A stretch of 64,000 nucleotides of DNA. Source: Pseudomonadota bacterium. GTDB taxonomy: Bacteria; Pseudomonadota; Gammaproteobacteria; Acidiferrobacterales; UBA6901. Positions 38,612 to 48,660 of this stretch are shown here, piece by piece. The position numbers were made by a program, and so were the translations under genes. The DNA is taken from assembly GCA_021785515.1 (NCBI GenBank), contig JAJYEX010000005.1, positions 206,843 through 270,842 of the forward strand, in the 5' to 3' direction. The notes beneath the pieces are model-generated. The model was given only the letters and a program-made list of their open reading frames with translations, did no database searches and was not told where the DNA came from. Within the stretch, counting starts at the first letter, position 1. Each line of letters starts with the position of its first letter.

Positions 38612-40804
38612 ATGAATATCTTGGCGGGGCGCTTGCGGCGGATGGCGGCCTTGCTGGGACTGTTTACGCTCCTGCTCGCACGGCCGCAGCCGCTGTGGGC
38701 GCAGTGGAATGATCCCTATCCGCAGCGCGACAGCGGCCGGAACATCCTGTATGCCGCGTTTACGGAGCGTCCCAAGCGTCTCGATCCGGCCCAGGCATAC
38801 AGCAGCGATGAGTACACGATCATCTCGCAGATCTACGAGCCGCCCTTCGAGTACCAGTATCTGCTGCGACCCTACACCCTGGTGCCGCTGACCGCCCGGG
38901 CGATACCCAAGCCGGTCTATCTCGACAGCAAGGGCCGGCGTCTGCCCGCGGATGCACCCGCAGACCGGATCGCGTACAGCGTCTATACGATACACATCCG
39001 TCACGGCATCCTGTATCAGCCGTCCCCCTGCTTTGCGCGCAATGCCTCCGGACAGTATCTGTATCAATCGCTCACTGCGGCGCAGCTGCGGGGGATCCGG
39101 ACCCTTTCGGGATTCCGGCACACCGGTACCCGCGAGCTGGTGGCAGCCGACTATGTGTACGAAATCAAGCGTCTGGCAAGCCCCTGGGTCCAGTCCCCGC
39201 TGTTCAGCGTGCTTCGCCACTACATCGTCGGATTCAAGCGTTTCGCCCGCACTGTGGGGCATCTGCGTGCGACCCTGCCCAGGGTGGACGGCCGGCCGCC
39301 ATATATCGATCTGGCGCAGGTTCCGATGGTCGGTGTGAAGGTGCTGGGACGCTATACCTACAGCATCGAAGTCCGCGGCAAGTACCCGCAGTTCCTCTAC
39401 TGGATGGCGATGCCGTTTTTCGCCCCCATGCCGCCTGAAGCCGCCCACTTTTTCTCGCAGCCAGGCATGGCGCGCAGGGATCTGACGCTCGACTGGTATG
39501 CGGTGGGTACCGGACCGTACATGCTGACCGTCAACAATCCCGCACGCGAAATGGTTTTACAACGCAATCCCAACTATCACCCTGATTTCTATCCGCGGCG
39601 GGGCGATTCCTCGGATGTCAAGGACGGACTACTGAAGGACGCGGGCATGCGGCTGCCGTTCATTAACCGCGTGGTGTTCATCCGGGAACGGGAAACCATA
39701 CCGTACTGGGACAAGTTCATGCAGGGTTATTACGACGAATCCGGGGTCAGCGCCGAGAGCTTCAACCAGGTCGTGCAATATTCGCCCGGCGGCCAGGCAC
39801 AGCTCACTCCTGCGATGCGCGCCAGGGGCATCCGGCTCGTGACCAGCACGGCGCCGTCAATCATGTATTACGGTTTCAACATGCTCGACCCGGTTGTGGG
39901 GGGCTACTCGCGGCGCAGCCGCCTGCTGCGCCGGGCGATCTCGATTGCCATCAATACCCGCCAGTACATTTTGATTTTTCGCAACGGCCGGGGCATTCCG
40001 GCGCAAAGTCCCCTGCCTCCGGGGATATTCGGCTACCAGCCTGGCTGTGCCGGGCGTGACCCCTATGTCTACGACTGCGTCGACGGGCGCATCCGTCGCA
40101 AGCCGATCGCCGTGGCGCGCCGGCTTCTGGCCGAGGCCGGTTATCCGGATGGCCGTGACCAACGTACCGGCAAGCCGCTGCTGCTGTATTACGACACGCC
40201 CGAGACCGGACCCGAGGCCAAGGCCAACATGGACTGGATGCGCAAGCAGTTCCGCAAGCTTAATATCCAGCTCGTGATCCGCTCCACGGACTACAACCGG
40301 TTCCAGCAGAAGATGCGTCAAGGCGAGGAGCAGATTTTCTCCTGGGGATGGAACGCCGACTATCCCGATCCGGAGGATTTCCTGATGCTGCTGTACGGGC
40401 CGAACAGCGAAGTCAAATTCAACGGCGAAAATTCCGCCAACTATAATGACCCGGAATTTAACCGCCTGTTCAACGAAATGCGGAACATGAATAATGGTCC
40501 GGCGCGCGCGGCTATAATCAGGCGCATGGTCAGCCTGGTCCAGCGTGATGCCCCCTGGGTATGGGGCTACTACCCGGTGAGCTATCTTCTTCGTCAGGCC
40601 TGGGTCCACAACGTCAAACCCAACTACATGGCGACCAACAATCTGAAGTACCTGCGTCTGGATCCGGCGCTGCGCGCGCGTGACCGCAAAGCGTGGAACA
40701 GGCCCGTGGTCTGGCCGCTGTGGGTTATCGCGGCGCTGCTGGTGGCGGTCATGCTGCCGGCAGTCCTGGTCTACCGGCAGAAGGAGCGCAAGTCCCCGCT
40801 GTGA
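38612..40804 (+). CDS. ABC transporter substrate-binding protein, family 5, membrane-anchored
   Basis: Periplasmic peptide/oligopeptide-type binding protein, 730 aa, larger than the usual 500-600. After a signal peptide (cleavage near QPLWAQ) comes the family 5 fold (AFTERPKRLDPAQAYSSDEY and GTGPYMLTVN). Unlike most members it ends with a transmembrane helix (about residues 697-720) and a basic tail, so it may be held at the inner membrane next to its permeases. Its stop overlaps the permease start by four bases (GTGA), indicating translational coupling. YejA-like proteins are the nearest known comparison. Confidence 0.9.
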   Translation: MNILAGRLRRMAALLGLFTLLLARPQPLWAQWNDPYPQRDSGRNILYAAFTERPKRLDPAQAYSSDEYTIISQIYEPPFEYQYLLRPYTLVPLTARAIPKPVYLDSKGRRLPADAPADRIAYSVYTIHIRHGILYQPSPCFARNASGQYLYQSLTAAQLRGIRTLSGFRHTGTRELVAADYVYEIKRLASPWVQSPLFSVLRHYIVGFKRFARTVGHLRATLPRVDGRPPYIDLAQVPMVGVKVLGRYTYSIEVRGKYPQFLYWMAMPFFAPMPPEAAHFFSQPGMARRDLTLDWYAVGTGPYMLTVNNPAREMVLQRNPNYHPDFYPRRGDSSDVKDGLLKDAGMRLPFINRVVFIRERETIPYWDKFMQGYYDESGVSAESFNQVVQYSPGGQAQLTPAMRARGIRLVTSTAPSIMYYGFNMLDPVVGGYSRRSRLLRRAISIAINTRQYILIFRNGRGIPAQSPLPPGIFGYQPGCAGRDPYVYDCVDGRIRRKPIAVARRLLAEAGYPDGRDQRTGKPLLLYYDTPETGPEAKANMDWMRKQFRKLNIQLVIRSTDYNRFQQKMRQGEEQIFSWGWNADYPDPEDFLMLLYGPNSEVKFNGENSANYNDPEFNRLFNEMRNMNNGPARAAIIRRMVSLVQRDAPWVWGYYPVSYLLRQAWVHNVKPNYMATNNLKYLRLDPALRARDRKAWNRPVVWPLWVIAALLVAVMLPAVLVYRQKERKSPL

Positions 40805-41778
40805 TCAGATATATCATCCGCCGCCTTCTGTACGCCATACCGATTCTTGTCGGCGTGAACGTGCTCACCTTTGCGCTGTTCTTCTTCGTCAATACCCCGA
40901 ACGACATGGCGCGCTTCCATCTCGGCATCAAGCGGGTGACGCCGCAGGCCATTACGGAATGGAAGATCGAACACGGCTATAACGATCCGCTGTTTTACAA
41001 TGCCCGCGCGCCGGGCATCGACAAGCTTACGCGGACGATTTTCTTTCAGCACTCGGTGAAACTATTGGTATTCGACTTCGGCCAGTCCGACAGCGGGCGC
41101 GACATCGGTTATGACATCCGCCAGCGCATGTGGCCGAGCCTGGCGATCCAGGTGCCCACGTTCGTGGTAGGGCTCGCGGTCTATATTTCGGTGGCGCTCA
41201 TGACGGTGTTTTTCCGGGGCACCTACCTGGACCTTGGCGGAGTGATACTGGCCGTTGTCATGATGTCCATATCGATGCTGTTCTACGTCATCGGCGGGCA
41301 GTACTTGTTCAGCAAAGTCCTGCGGCTGGTACCGATATCGGGCTATGACACCGGCCTGTCGGCGTTCAAGTTTGTGGTGTTGCCGGTGGTGCTGGGTATT
41401 GTCAGCGGCATCGGTGCCAGTATGCGTCTGTACCGGACCTTCTTTCTCGAGGAAGCGCCCCGGGATTATGTGCGTACCGCCCGCGCCAAGGGCCTGTCGG
41501 AGATCCGCGTCCTGTTTCGACACGTGCTCAAGAATGCGATGATCCCGATTCTTACCGGAGTGGTGGTGGTGATCCCGACGCTGTTCATCGGTGGCCTTAT
41601 CATGGAATCGTTTTTCGGTATTCCCGGTCTTGGTGCCTACACGATCGATGCGGTTCGCTCTCAGGATTTCGGCATTGTGCATGCCATGGTCTATCTCGGT
41701 GCAGTGCTGTACATCGTCGGACTCATAATGACTGACCTGGCGTACACTCTTGTTGACCCCCGTGTGCGGCTGGAATGA
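40801..41778 (+). CDS. ABC transporter permease (DppB/YejB type)
   Basis: Inner-membrane permease of 325 aa with about six helices. MIRYIIRRLLYAIPILVGVNVLTF is a typical N-terminus and the cytoplasmic EAA loop is DYVRTARAKGLSEIRVLFRHVLKNAMIPI. The GTG start overlaps the binding-protein stop. A second permease and an ATPase follow, so the set is complete for a peptide-like importer. Confidence 0.93.
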   Translation: MIRYIIRRLLYAIPILVGVNVLTFALFFFVNTPNDMARFHLGIKRVTPQAITEWKIEHGYNDPLFYNARAPGIDKLTRTIFFQHSVKLLVFDFGQSDSGRDIGYDIRQRMWPSLAIQVPTFVVGLAVYISVALMTVFFRGTYLDLGGVILAVVMMSISMLFYVIGGQYLFSKVLRLVPISGYDTGLSAFKFVVLPVVLGIVSGIGASMRLYRTFFLEEAPRDYVRTARAKGLSEIRVLFRHVLKNAMIPILTGVVVVIPTLFIGGLIMESFFGIPGLGAYTIDAVRSQDFGIVHAMVYLGAVLYIVGLIMTDLAYTLVDPRVRLE

Positions 41779-41844
41779 GATGCGCCGCCAGGACCCGTTC
41801 ATGACGGTGATTGCCGGCCACGGTGCCTGGGGGAAGCCCTAGCC

Positions 41845-43257
41845 ATGGCGTTCAAGTTTGTCCTTCTGCCAACCGATGCGCTTCTGTACCTGCTGGTTGT
41901 TGTCGCGGTGATCTACGGCATGTATGCCGCGCGGCACGAACACCTGCGTGCGCCATGGAGACAGGTGCGGCGTAATCCCGTGGCCATGGCGGCGCTCGTG
42001 GTGCTGGCAGCCTACGTTGCTACCGGTCTGCTTGACTCCATCCATTTCCGGATGCGGCTGGACGTTCCGGGAGCGGGCCATCATCAGGCGATCTACGCGC
42101 CGCAGGTACGCAGTGTGCTGGACGTGCTGTGCGGACCCCTGCGCAAACATGTGGAGCGGACCTATTCGGCCCCCTTTGCCCTGCGCTCGTTCACGCCGCA
42201 GATGGTGCGGCTACCCGGCGGACAGCGCGTGCTGGAATATCCGCGGCTGCAATACGGGGGTGCGGGGATCAGGACATCAACGGACCGGGCGCGCGATATT
42301 GCCCTGCGCTGTCTGCGGGCGACAGGCGAGACGCTCGCGCTGTGGGTGGCCCTGGTCTGCGCGGTGGTGTGGTGGCGTGTACGACATCCTGGTGAATTCA
42401 TGCGTACCGCGTTTGTTCGCCTGGCGCGGGGCGCGACGGATACGCCCTGGCGCACCATCCTGGTCACGCTTGCAGTCGTGATCCTGCTGGTCGCCGCGAT
42501 TGTGAACCTCGGCGGCGAATACCACATCCTGGGCACCGATCAGGTCGGACAGGACGTCCTGTACGAGGCGATCAAGAGCATCCGCACCGGCCTGGTGATC
42601 GGTACCCTGTCGACACTGGTGATGCTGCCGTTCGCCGTGGCCATGGGCGTGATGGCGGGTTATTTCGGTGGCTGGGTGGATGACCTCATCCAGTATCTGT
42701 ACACGACACTCAACTCGATCCCCAGCGTGCTGCTGATTATTGCCGTGATACTCAGCCTGCAACTGTATATGGCCAACCATGCTGCTTCGATCGACAACAT
42801 TGCCCAGCGCCAGGACATACGGTTGCTGGCGCTGTGCGTTGTCCTCGGGGTAACCAGCTGGACCGGACTGTGCCGGCTTCTGCGGGGAGAGGCGATGAAG
42901 CTGCGCAACATGGACTACATTCAGGCGGCCACAGCCCTGGGGGTGCGGTCTCGCAGCATCATGACCCGGCATATCCTGCCCAATGTGATGCACATCGTCC
43001 TGATTAGTGTCGTACTCGATTTCAGCGGCCTGGTGCTGGCCGAGGCGATTCTGTCGTATATCGGAGTCGGTGTGGATCCCAGCATGAACAGCTGGGGCAA
43101 CATGATCAACGGGGCGAGGCTGGAGCTGGCCCGGGACCCTGTGGTGTGGTGGTCGCTTGCCGCCGCCTTTCTGTTCATGGTGACGCTGGTGCTGGCGGCA
43201 AATCTTTTTGCCGATGCGGTACGCGATGCCTTCGACCCGCGCTTGAGGACGTCATGA
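41845..43257 (+). CDS. ABC transporter permease (DppC/YejE type) with a large periplasmic insert
   Basis: Second permease of the importer, 470 aa, longer than usual. Between the first two helices is a hydrophilic stretch of about 90 residues (about 65-160), likely periplasmic; a short and a long helix follow before the core. The permease core carries EAA-like sequence MKLRNMDYIQAATALGVRSRSIMTRHILPNVMH. The insert resembles the YejE arrangement. ATPase starts 25 bases downstream. Confidence 0.92.
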   Translation: MAFKFVLLPTDALLYLLVVVAVIYGMYAARHEHLRAPWRQVRRNPVAMAALVVLAAYVATGLLDSIHFRMRLDVPGAGHHQAIYAPQVRSVLDVLCGPLRKHVERTYSAPFALRSFTPQMVRLPGGQRVLEYPRLQYGGAGIRTSTDRARDIALRCLRATGETLALWVALVCAVVWWRVRHPGEFMRTAFVRLARGATDTPWRTILVTLAVVILLVAAIVNLGGEYHILGTDQVGQDVLYEAIKSIRTGLVIGTLSTLVMLPFAVAMGVMAGYFGGWVDDLIQYLYTTLNSIPSVLLIIAVILSLQLYMANHAASIDNIAQRQDIRLLALCVVLGVTSWTGLCRLLRGEAMKLRNMDYIQAATALGVRSRSIMTRHILPNVMHIVLISVVLDFSGLVLAEAILSYIGVGVDPSMNSWGNMINGARLELARDPVVWWSLAAAFLFMVTLVLAANLFADAVRDAFDPRLRTS

Positions 43258-43282
43258 ACAGGTCGGGGGTGCACGGAAAGTC

Positions 43283-45310
43283 ATGACGGCGCTGCTGCGA
43301 ATAGACGGCCTCAAGGTCTGCTTTAACACTGCGGGCGGGATTCTGCGTGCAGTTGATGGCGTGTCGCTCGACATCGGGCAGGGAGAGTCCGTAGCGCTGC
43401 TCGGCGAGTCGGGAAGCGGCAAGTCGGTGGCGGCGCTGGCGCTGCTGCAGCTGTTGCCGCAGCCGGCAGGTCGGGTGGTGGCGGGGCGGGTTCTGCTCGG
43501 CGAGCGCGACCTCCTGCGGACACCGGAACGCGAGATGCGGGCCGTGCGCGGCCGGCGTATCGCGATGATCTTTCAGGAACCCCAGACCTCACTCAATCCG
43601 GTGATGACTGTGGGCGAGCAGATCAGCGAAATTCTTCCGGTGTCCTGGACGCGGCGCAAGCGGCGCGAACGGGTCATGCACTGGCTGGACGCAGTGGGGA
43701 TCGGCGACCCGGCGCGCCGTTACCGGGAGTATCCCCACCAGCTGTCAGGGGGCATGAAGCAGCGGGCGATGATCGCCCTGGCGCTTGCCGCCGAGCCCGA
43801 GCTGCTGATTGCCGACGAACCGACCACCGCCCTGGATGTGACCATCCAGGCCCAGGTCCTCGATCTGCTGAAGGACATGCAGCGGCGTTCCGGCATGGCG
43901 CTGCTGTTCATCACCCACGATCTGGCGGTGGCCTACCAGGTGGCGGACCGCATCGCGGTGATGTACGCGGGTGAAATCGTGGAACTGGCGTCCAGGGAGG
44001 CATTTTTCTCCGGTGCCCGCCACCCCTACGCCCAGAAGCTGTTCCGGGCAGTGCCGGGTCGCGGCAAACGCGGCGGAATGCTCGAGGTCATTCCGGGCGG
44101 GGTTCCCGCGCTGACCCGTGAATTCCGGGGTTGCCGGTTTGCCGATCGCTGTGACCGCGCTTGGGCGCTGTGTCAGACGGTGGCGCCGCAATGGCGGATG
44201 GAGTCGGGTCACGGCGTGCGGTGCCATCTCTACGGCGCGGATTCCGGCCGACCGGTGCCGTCCGTTACGCCGTCGGTGCCCGCGGTCGTCCGGGATGCGG
44301 AGGAGGGTGTGGCCCAGCCCCTCCTCGAAGTCCGCGACCTCAAAGTCCACTTTCCGATCCATCGCGGCCTGCTGCGGCGTGTTGTGGGCCATGTGCGTGC
44401 GGTCGACGGGGTGTCGCTGTCGATCGGCGCAGGCCGCACGCTGGCGCTTGTCGGGGAATCGGGCTGCGGCAAGACCACCGTCGGCAAGGCGATCCTCCAG
44501 CTGATCACCCCGACCGGCGGCACGGTGCAATTCGAGGGCGCGCGGCTGGACCGTATGAGCCGCTCGCGGCTGCGGCCGGTGCGCCGCCATCTGCAGGTTA
44601 TTTTTCAGGATCCCTATGCCTCCCTCGATCCCCGGATGCTGATCAGCGAGATCCTGGAGGAGGGCATGCGCGCCCAGGGCATCGAAGCCACGGCGGCCGG
44701 CCGGCGCCGGCGGGTGCTGGCGCTGCTGGAGCAGGTCGGTTTGGCTGCCGAGTCGCTCGGCTGCTATCCGCATGAGTTTTCCGGCGGCCAGCGCCAGCGG
44801 ATATGCATCGCGCGCGCCCTGTCGGTGGACCCGCGTCTGATCATCTGTGACGAGCCGACCAGCGCGCTTGATGTCTCGGTTCAGGCGCAGATCCTGAACC
44901 TGCTGCGGCGTCTGCAGCAGGAGCTGGCGCTGAGCTACCTGTTTATCACCCACAATCTGGGGGTTGTGGAGTATCTGGCCCACGATGTGGCGGTAATGTA
45001 CCTGGGCCGCCTCATCGAGGCGGGGCCGGTGCACGAGGTGCTGGACCGGCCGGGACATCCGTATACGCAGGCGCTGCTGGCGGCCGTGCCAGCGATTGCC
45101 ACCGGTTCCAGCGCAGCAAGTGTGGTTGCGTCCGGTGCCGGCGTTCCGCGCGGAGAGACGCCGTCACCCGTCAATCCACCGCCCGGATGCCATTATCATC
45201 CGCGCTGTCCACAGGCGATGCCGAAGTGCCGCACGGAGTATCCCGGCACGAGCCGGATTAGCGCCGGACACTGGGTGCGGTGCCACCTGTTTGCGCCCGA
45301 TACGACCTAG
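43283..45310 (+). CDS. ABC transporter ATPase, two fused ATP-binding domains (YejF type)
   Basis: A 675-aa protein with two complete ABC units: Walker A GESGSGKS, signature LSGGMKQRA (first half) and Walker A GESGCGKT, signature FSGGQRQRI (second half). Each half ends with the Cys-containing oligopeptide-transport C-terminal motif (CRFADRCDRAW, HYHPRCPQAMPKC). It energises the two permeases. The single ATPase fits the yejABEF layout rather than separate OppD/OppF. Substrate is probably peptides, not proven. Confidence 0.94.
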   Translation: MTALLRIDGLKVCFNTAGGILRAVDGVSLDIGQGESVALLGESGSGKSVAALALLQLLPQPAGRVVAGRVLLGERDLLRTPEREMRAVRGRRIAMIFQEPQTSLNPVMTVGEQISEILPVSWTRRKRRERVMHWLDAVGIGDPARRYREYPHQLSGGMKQRAMIALALAAEPELLIADEPTTALDVTIQAQVLDLLKDMQRRSGMALLFITHDLAVAYQVADRIAVMYAGEIVELASREAFFSGARHPYAQKLFRAVPGRGKRGGMLEVIPGGVPALTREFRGCRFADRCDRAWALCQTVAPQWRMESGHGVRCHLYGADSGRPVPSVTPSVPAVVRDAEEGVAQPLLEVRDLKVHFPIHRGLLRRVVGHVRAVDGVSLSIGAGRTLALVGESGCGKTTVGKAILQLITPTGGTVQFEGARLDRMSRSRLRPVRRHLQVIFQDPYASLDPRMLISEILEEGMRAQGIEATAAGRRRRVLALLEQVGLAAESLGCYPHEFSGGQRQRICIARALSVDPRLIICDEPTSALDVSVQAQILNLLRRLQQELALSYLFITHNLGVVEYLAHDVAVMYLGRLIEAGPVHEVLDRPGHPYTQALLAAVPAIATGSSAASVVASGAGVPRGETPSPVNPPPGCHYHPRCPQAMPKCRTEYPGTSRISAGHWVRCHLFAPDTT

Positions 45311-45397
45311 CCCGCCGCGATCACGAGACCAAGGCTTTTCCGGGGCATTCGGCCGGGGATTATGTTCTGACGGAGCGGTACGGCGCGCGGAATGTGT

Positions 45398-46963
45398 CTA
45401 GCCGCGCCTTTGGGGACTGACGTGGGCCAGGGCCGCGTCCGGGCTGGAGCGGACCCAGATCAGGAGTCGCTGTCCGAGATGCAGGACGTCACTGGCGTCC
45501 ATCAGGTTCCAGCGCTGCAGCTGGCGGACATACACGTTGTAGCGGCGCGCAATGCTCCACAGGGTCTCACCCGCGCGTACGCGATGGACCACACGCACCA
45601 CACGCCCCCGCCACAGCGGATGGTAACGGCGCACCGGACGGTAGCGACGGTAGACGGCGCGATACACGCGTGGCTGATGCCAGCGCTCCAGCCGGTTCAT
45701 GGGCACGGGGATTAGCAGGCTCTCTCCAATGCGCAGAAAAGTGCTGTGTAGACCATTGGAGGTCATGATTGCCGACACGCTGATTCGGTAGCGACGGGCA
45801 AGCCCGAAGAGGGTGTCACCCGGGTGGACCACCGCGTGCCACCAGCGCATGCGCTCAGACGGCGGCAGCTTGCGCAACCCCTGCAGCACCGCTTCCTTCT
45901 TGGCTGCCGGGACCAGAAGATCCTTGGCTCCGTGCGGACCGGTAACCCAGTGCACATAGGCCGGATTGATGCGGTAGAGTTTTTCAACCGGAATATCGGT
46001 GAGCCTGGCGACGACGCTCAGGTCCACCTGGGTGTGGGTCTTGATGCGCGCGAAATAGGGGCGGTTCGGAATGGCTGGAAAGGTCAGGCCGAATTTCGCG
46101 GGGTTAGCCACGATATACGCCATCGCCATCAGTTTCGGCACGTAGTTCTCAGTTTCCCTCGGAAGGCGCAGATCCGAGTAATCGGTCGGCAGGCCGTGCT
46201 GGCGGTTGTAGTTGATGGCGTACTCGACTTCGCCTTCGCCGCAGTTATAGGCCGCCAGGGCCAGCTGCCAGTTGCCGTTAAAATCATTCTTGAGCTTTTC
46301 GAGGTAGTCGAGCGCCGCGTCGGTTGATGCCACCACGTCGCTGCGACCGTCGTACCACCAGTCGGTCTTGAGGCCATAGCGGCGGCCGGTGGACGCCATG
46401 AACTGCCACAGGCCCACTGCGCGGGCCCGGGAGTAGGCGTGGGGCTGATAGGCGCTCTCAATTGCCGGCAGCAGGGCAATTTCGGTGGGCATGCCCCGTT
46501 TCTGCACTTCCTGCACGATGTAGTACAGATACAGGCGTGCCCGCTTGAGCATGTTCTGCATGTAAACCGGGTTATCCGCGAACCACTGCTCATCCTGCGT
46601 GACCAGTCGCCCCTGAAGCGGTGGCAAACCGAAGCCGGCGCGTACGCGCTGCCAGAGATTGGTGTAACTTTGAAGTGAAGGCGGGGCCGGAGGTCCCATC
46701 ACCTGCGTAGCTGCTGTGACGGCACCGGCTTGGGTGGTGCTGGCCGTCAGTGTCAGCGGTGGTGTCTTGGTTTGTGACTGAACCGCAGTCGTGGATGCGA
46801 CGGCGCTAGTCCTGCCCTTCGCAGCGGGAGCCGCGGATGTCATGTTTCTGCCAGGGAAGGAAGCGCACCCCGCCAACGCAGTCAGGGTAATGAAGGTGAC
46901 AAGGGTTGCAATGAATTTGCAATGGGCCTCGTTCTTGCTTTTAAATCGGTCCATGTCAGTCAA
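45398..46963 (-). CDS. mltD: Membrane-bound lytic transglycosylase D
   Basis: Lipoprotein that cleaves peptidoglycan glycan strands. The N-terminus has a lipobox (LAGC, Cys near residue 33). The SLT catalytic domain contains the glutamate in IESAYQPHAYSRARAVGLWQFM, and two LysM domains follow (about residues 375-420, HPGDTLFGLARRY, and 460-505, VRAGETLWSIARRY). The 521-aa length suits MltD. Gene order mltD-gloB-yafS-rnhA-dnaQ is the E. coli one. Confidence 0.95.
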   Translation of the reverse strand: MTDMDRFKSKNEAHCKFIATLVTFITLTALAGCASFPGRNMTSAAPAAKGRTSAVASTTAVQSQTKTPPLTLTASTTQAGAVTAATQVMGPPAPPSLQSYTNLWQRVRAGFGLPPLQGRLVTQDEQWFADNPVYMQNMLKRARLYLYYIVQEVQKRGMPTEIALLPAIESAYQPHAYSRARAVGLWQFMASTGRRYGLKTDWWYDGRSDVVASTDAALDYLEKLKNDFNGNWQLALAAYNCGEGEVEYAINYNRQHGLPTDYSDLRLPRETENYVPKLMAMAYIVANPAKFGLTFPAIPNRPYFARIKTHTQVDLSVVARLTDIPVEKLYRINPAYVHWVTGPHGAKDLLVPAAKKEAVLQGLRKLPPSERMRWWHAVVHPGDTLFGLARRYRISVSAIMTSNGLHSTFLRIGESLLIPVPMNRLERWHQPRVYRAVYRRYRPVRRYHPLWRGRVVRVVHRVRAGETLWSIARRYNVYVRQLQRWNLMDASDVLHLGQRLLIWVRSSPDAALAHVSPQRRG

Positions 46964-47024
46964 TAGTAGGGGGTCGCTACGGATGCGTCAACCCGCAGCA
47001 GGCAACCAGGCCGGGTCTTGCCGC

Positions 47025-47798
47025 TTATCGCGTGAAGCTGTCCTTCCATCGGCGCAGCGCGCCGAACACCTCGCATTCGGATGTGAGCGGCTGATGAGCA
47101 AAGGCCTCGGCTGAGGCGCGTACCTGGGACTGGCCGCCGCGCAGGAACGGATTGACGGCGCGTTCACGCCCGATGGTCGACGGCAGACTGGGACGGTGGT
47201 GCTGGCGCAGGACGATGACCTCATCAAGATAGCGACGCGCCTCGGCATTCCCGGGTTCCACGGCCAGCGCAAAATGCAGGCCGCTCTCAGTGTATTCGTG
47301 CGCGCAGAACACCAGGGTGTCGGCGGGCAGGGCCGCCAGCTGCTGCAGGGAATGGCACATCTGCTCCGCGGTGCCTTCAAACAGCCGGCCACAGCCCGCG
47401 GAGAACAGGGTGTCGCCACAGAAAAGCAGGCCGTTGCCGTAATAAGCGATATGTCCGGCGGTGTGGCCCGGTACATCGATCACCCGCAGTGTCAGGTCGA
47501 GCGCAGGCAGGACGACCTCGTCTTTGCCGCTGACCGGGTGTGTGAGGCCGGGAATGGCCTCGTGCGCCGGTCCATAAACCGGCATCGGATAGTCGGCGAC
47601 CAGTTCGGTAATGGCCCCAACATGGTCGCCATGGTGATGAGTGCACAGGATCGCAACGGGAGTACGACCCAGGCGGTCCAGTGCCGCACGCACGGGTTCC
47701 GCTTCTCCGGGATCGACGATCGCCACGCCGTCGCGGTCTCCGCAAATCAGCCAGATGTAGTTGTCCTCGAAGGCGGGGACGTGTAAAACAGCGGTCAT
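47025..47798 (-). CDS. gloB: Hydroxyacylglutathione hydrolase (glyoxalase II)
   Basis: Metallo-beta-lactamase fold enzyme that hydrolyses S-lactoylglutathione to lactate, methylglyoxal detoxification. The 257-aa protein has the metal motif THHHGDHVG and further ligands in VPGHTAGHI and FCGDTLF; the C-terminal glyoxalase II domain is present. The ATG at 47798 overlaps by two bases the ATG of the divergent YafS-like gene; a longer start is possible. Confidence 0.96.
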   Translation of the reverse strand: MTAVLHVPAFEDNYIWLICGDRDGVAIVDPGEAEPVRAALDRLGRTPVAILCTHHHGDHVGAITELVADYPMPVYGPAHEAIPGLTHPVSGKDEVVLPALDLTLRVIDVPGHTAGHIAYYGNGLLFCGDTLFSAGCGRLFEGTAEQMCHSLQQLAALPADTLVFCAHEYTESGLHFALAVEPGNAEARRYLDEVIVLRQHHRPSLPSTIGRERAVNPFLRGGQSQVRASAEAFAHQPLTSECEVFGALRRWKDSFTR

Positions 47799-48660
47799 GA
47801 GAACAGTTTGGAATCCGGAGCCGGCCGCGTCAACCGTCGGCGGGTCCCCGAAGACCCCGGACACGAGCGGCCAGGATCTGCGCAGACTGCTGTGTCGGTG
47901 GTTTGATGAACCTTTAGGGCGGTCGCTGCAGGCAATCGAGAGTCATCGCCTGCGTGAGGTATTGCCGCACCTGTACGGAACGACGGCGCTGCAGCTCGGC
48001 TGCATAGGCTCGATGGATCTGCTCGATTGCTGTGCCGCGCCCACGCGCATCATGTTCGACCTGCCCGGGACGACCGCGGTGCGCGCTGCGGCCACAGTTG
48101 CCGGTGTGCCCGAAGCGCTGCCATTTGATACCCGCAGCCTCGATCTTGTTCTGCTACCCCATACCCTGGAGTTCTGCACCGACCCACACCAGGTTCTGCG
48201 CGAGGTCGAGCGCGTGTTGACGCCCGAGGGGTACGCCGTGATTTTGGGGTTCAATCCCTTCAGCCTTTGGGGGATGTGGCGGCTGTTTGCCCGTCGCCGC
48301 GAATGCATTCCCTGGTGTGGACGGTTTCTGCAGCTGCTGCGTATCAAGGACTGGCTCAAGCTGCTCGACTTCGAGCTGACGCGCGGACACATGCTTTACT
48401 ACCGGCCGCCATTGCGCAACCAGGCGATCATGGACCGCCTGTTTTTTCTCGACAAGGTCGGCGACCGCTGGTGGCCGATGGCGGGGGCGGTGTATCTGCT
48501 GGTGGCACGCAAACATGTGGCAGGAATGATTCCGCTGCGACCGGTCTGGAAGGGGCGTGCGGTGCTTGCTGATGCCGCGACCCGTCCCATTGCACGGAGC
48601 AAGCGTCATGTCCCTGCGGGACGTGTGGCGCGCCAGGAGACTGCCCGTGGGCGCGGATAA
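47797..48660 (+). CDS. yafS: YafS-like SAM-dependent methyltransferase
   Basis: A 287-aa class I methyltransferase related to E. coli YafS. The most similar block is [47 protein letters not shown], which aligns well with YafS from memory. Motif I is weak ([12 protein letters not shown]), and the substrate is unknown. The start is uncertain, since it overlaps the gloB ATG on the other strand; an internal start would trim the poorly conserved N-terminus. It overlaps rnhA and lies in the conserved gloB-yafS-rnhA-dnaQ neighbourhood. Confidence 0.85.
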   Translation: MRTVWNPEPAASTVGGSPKTPDTSGQDLRRLLCRWFDEPLGRSLQAIESHRLREVLPHLYGTTALQLGCIGSMDLLDCCAAPTRIMFDLPGTTAVRAAATVAGVPEALPFDTRSLDLVLLPHTLEFCTDPHQVLREVERVLTPEGYAVILGFNPFSLWGMWRLFARRRECIPWCGRFLQLLRIKDWLKLLDFELTRGHMLYYRPPLRNQAIMDRLFFLDKVGDRWWPMAGAVYLLVARKHVAGMIPLRPVWKGRAVLADAATRPIARSKRHVPAGRVARQETARGRG

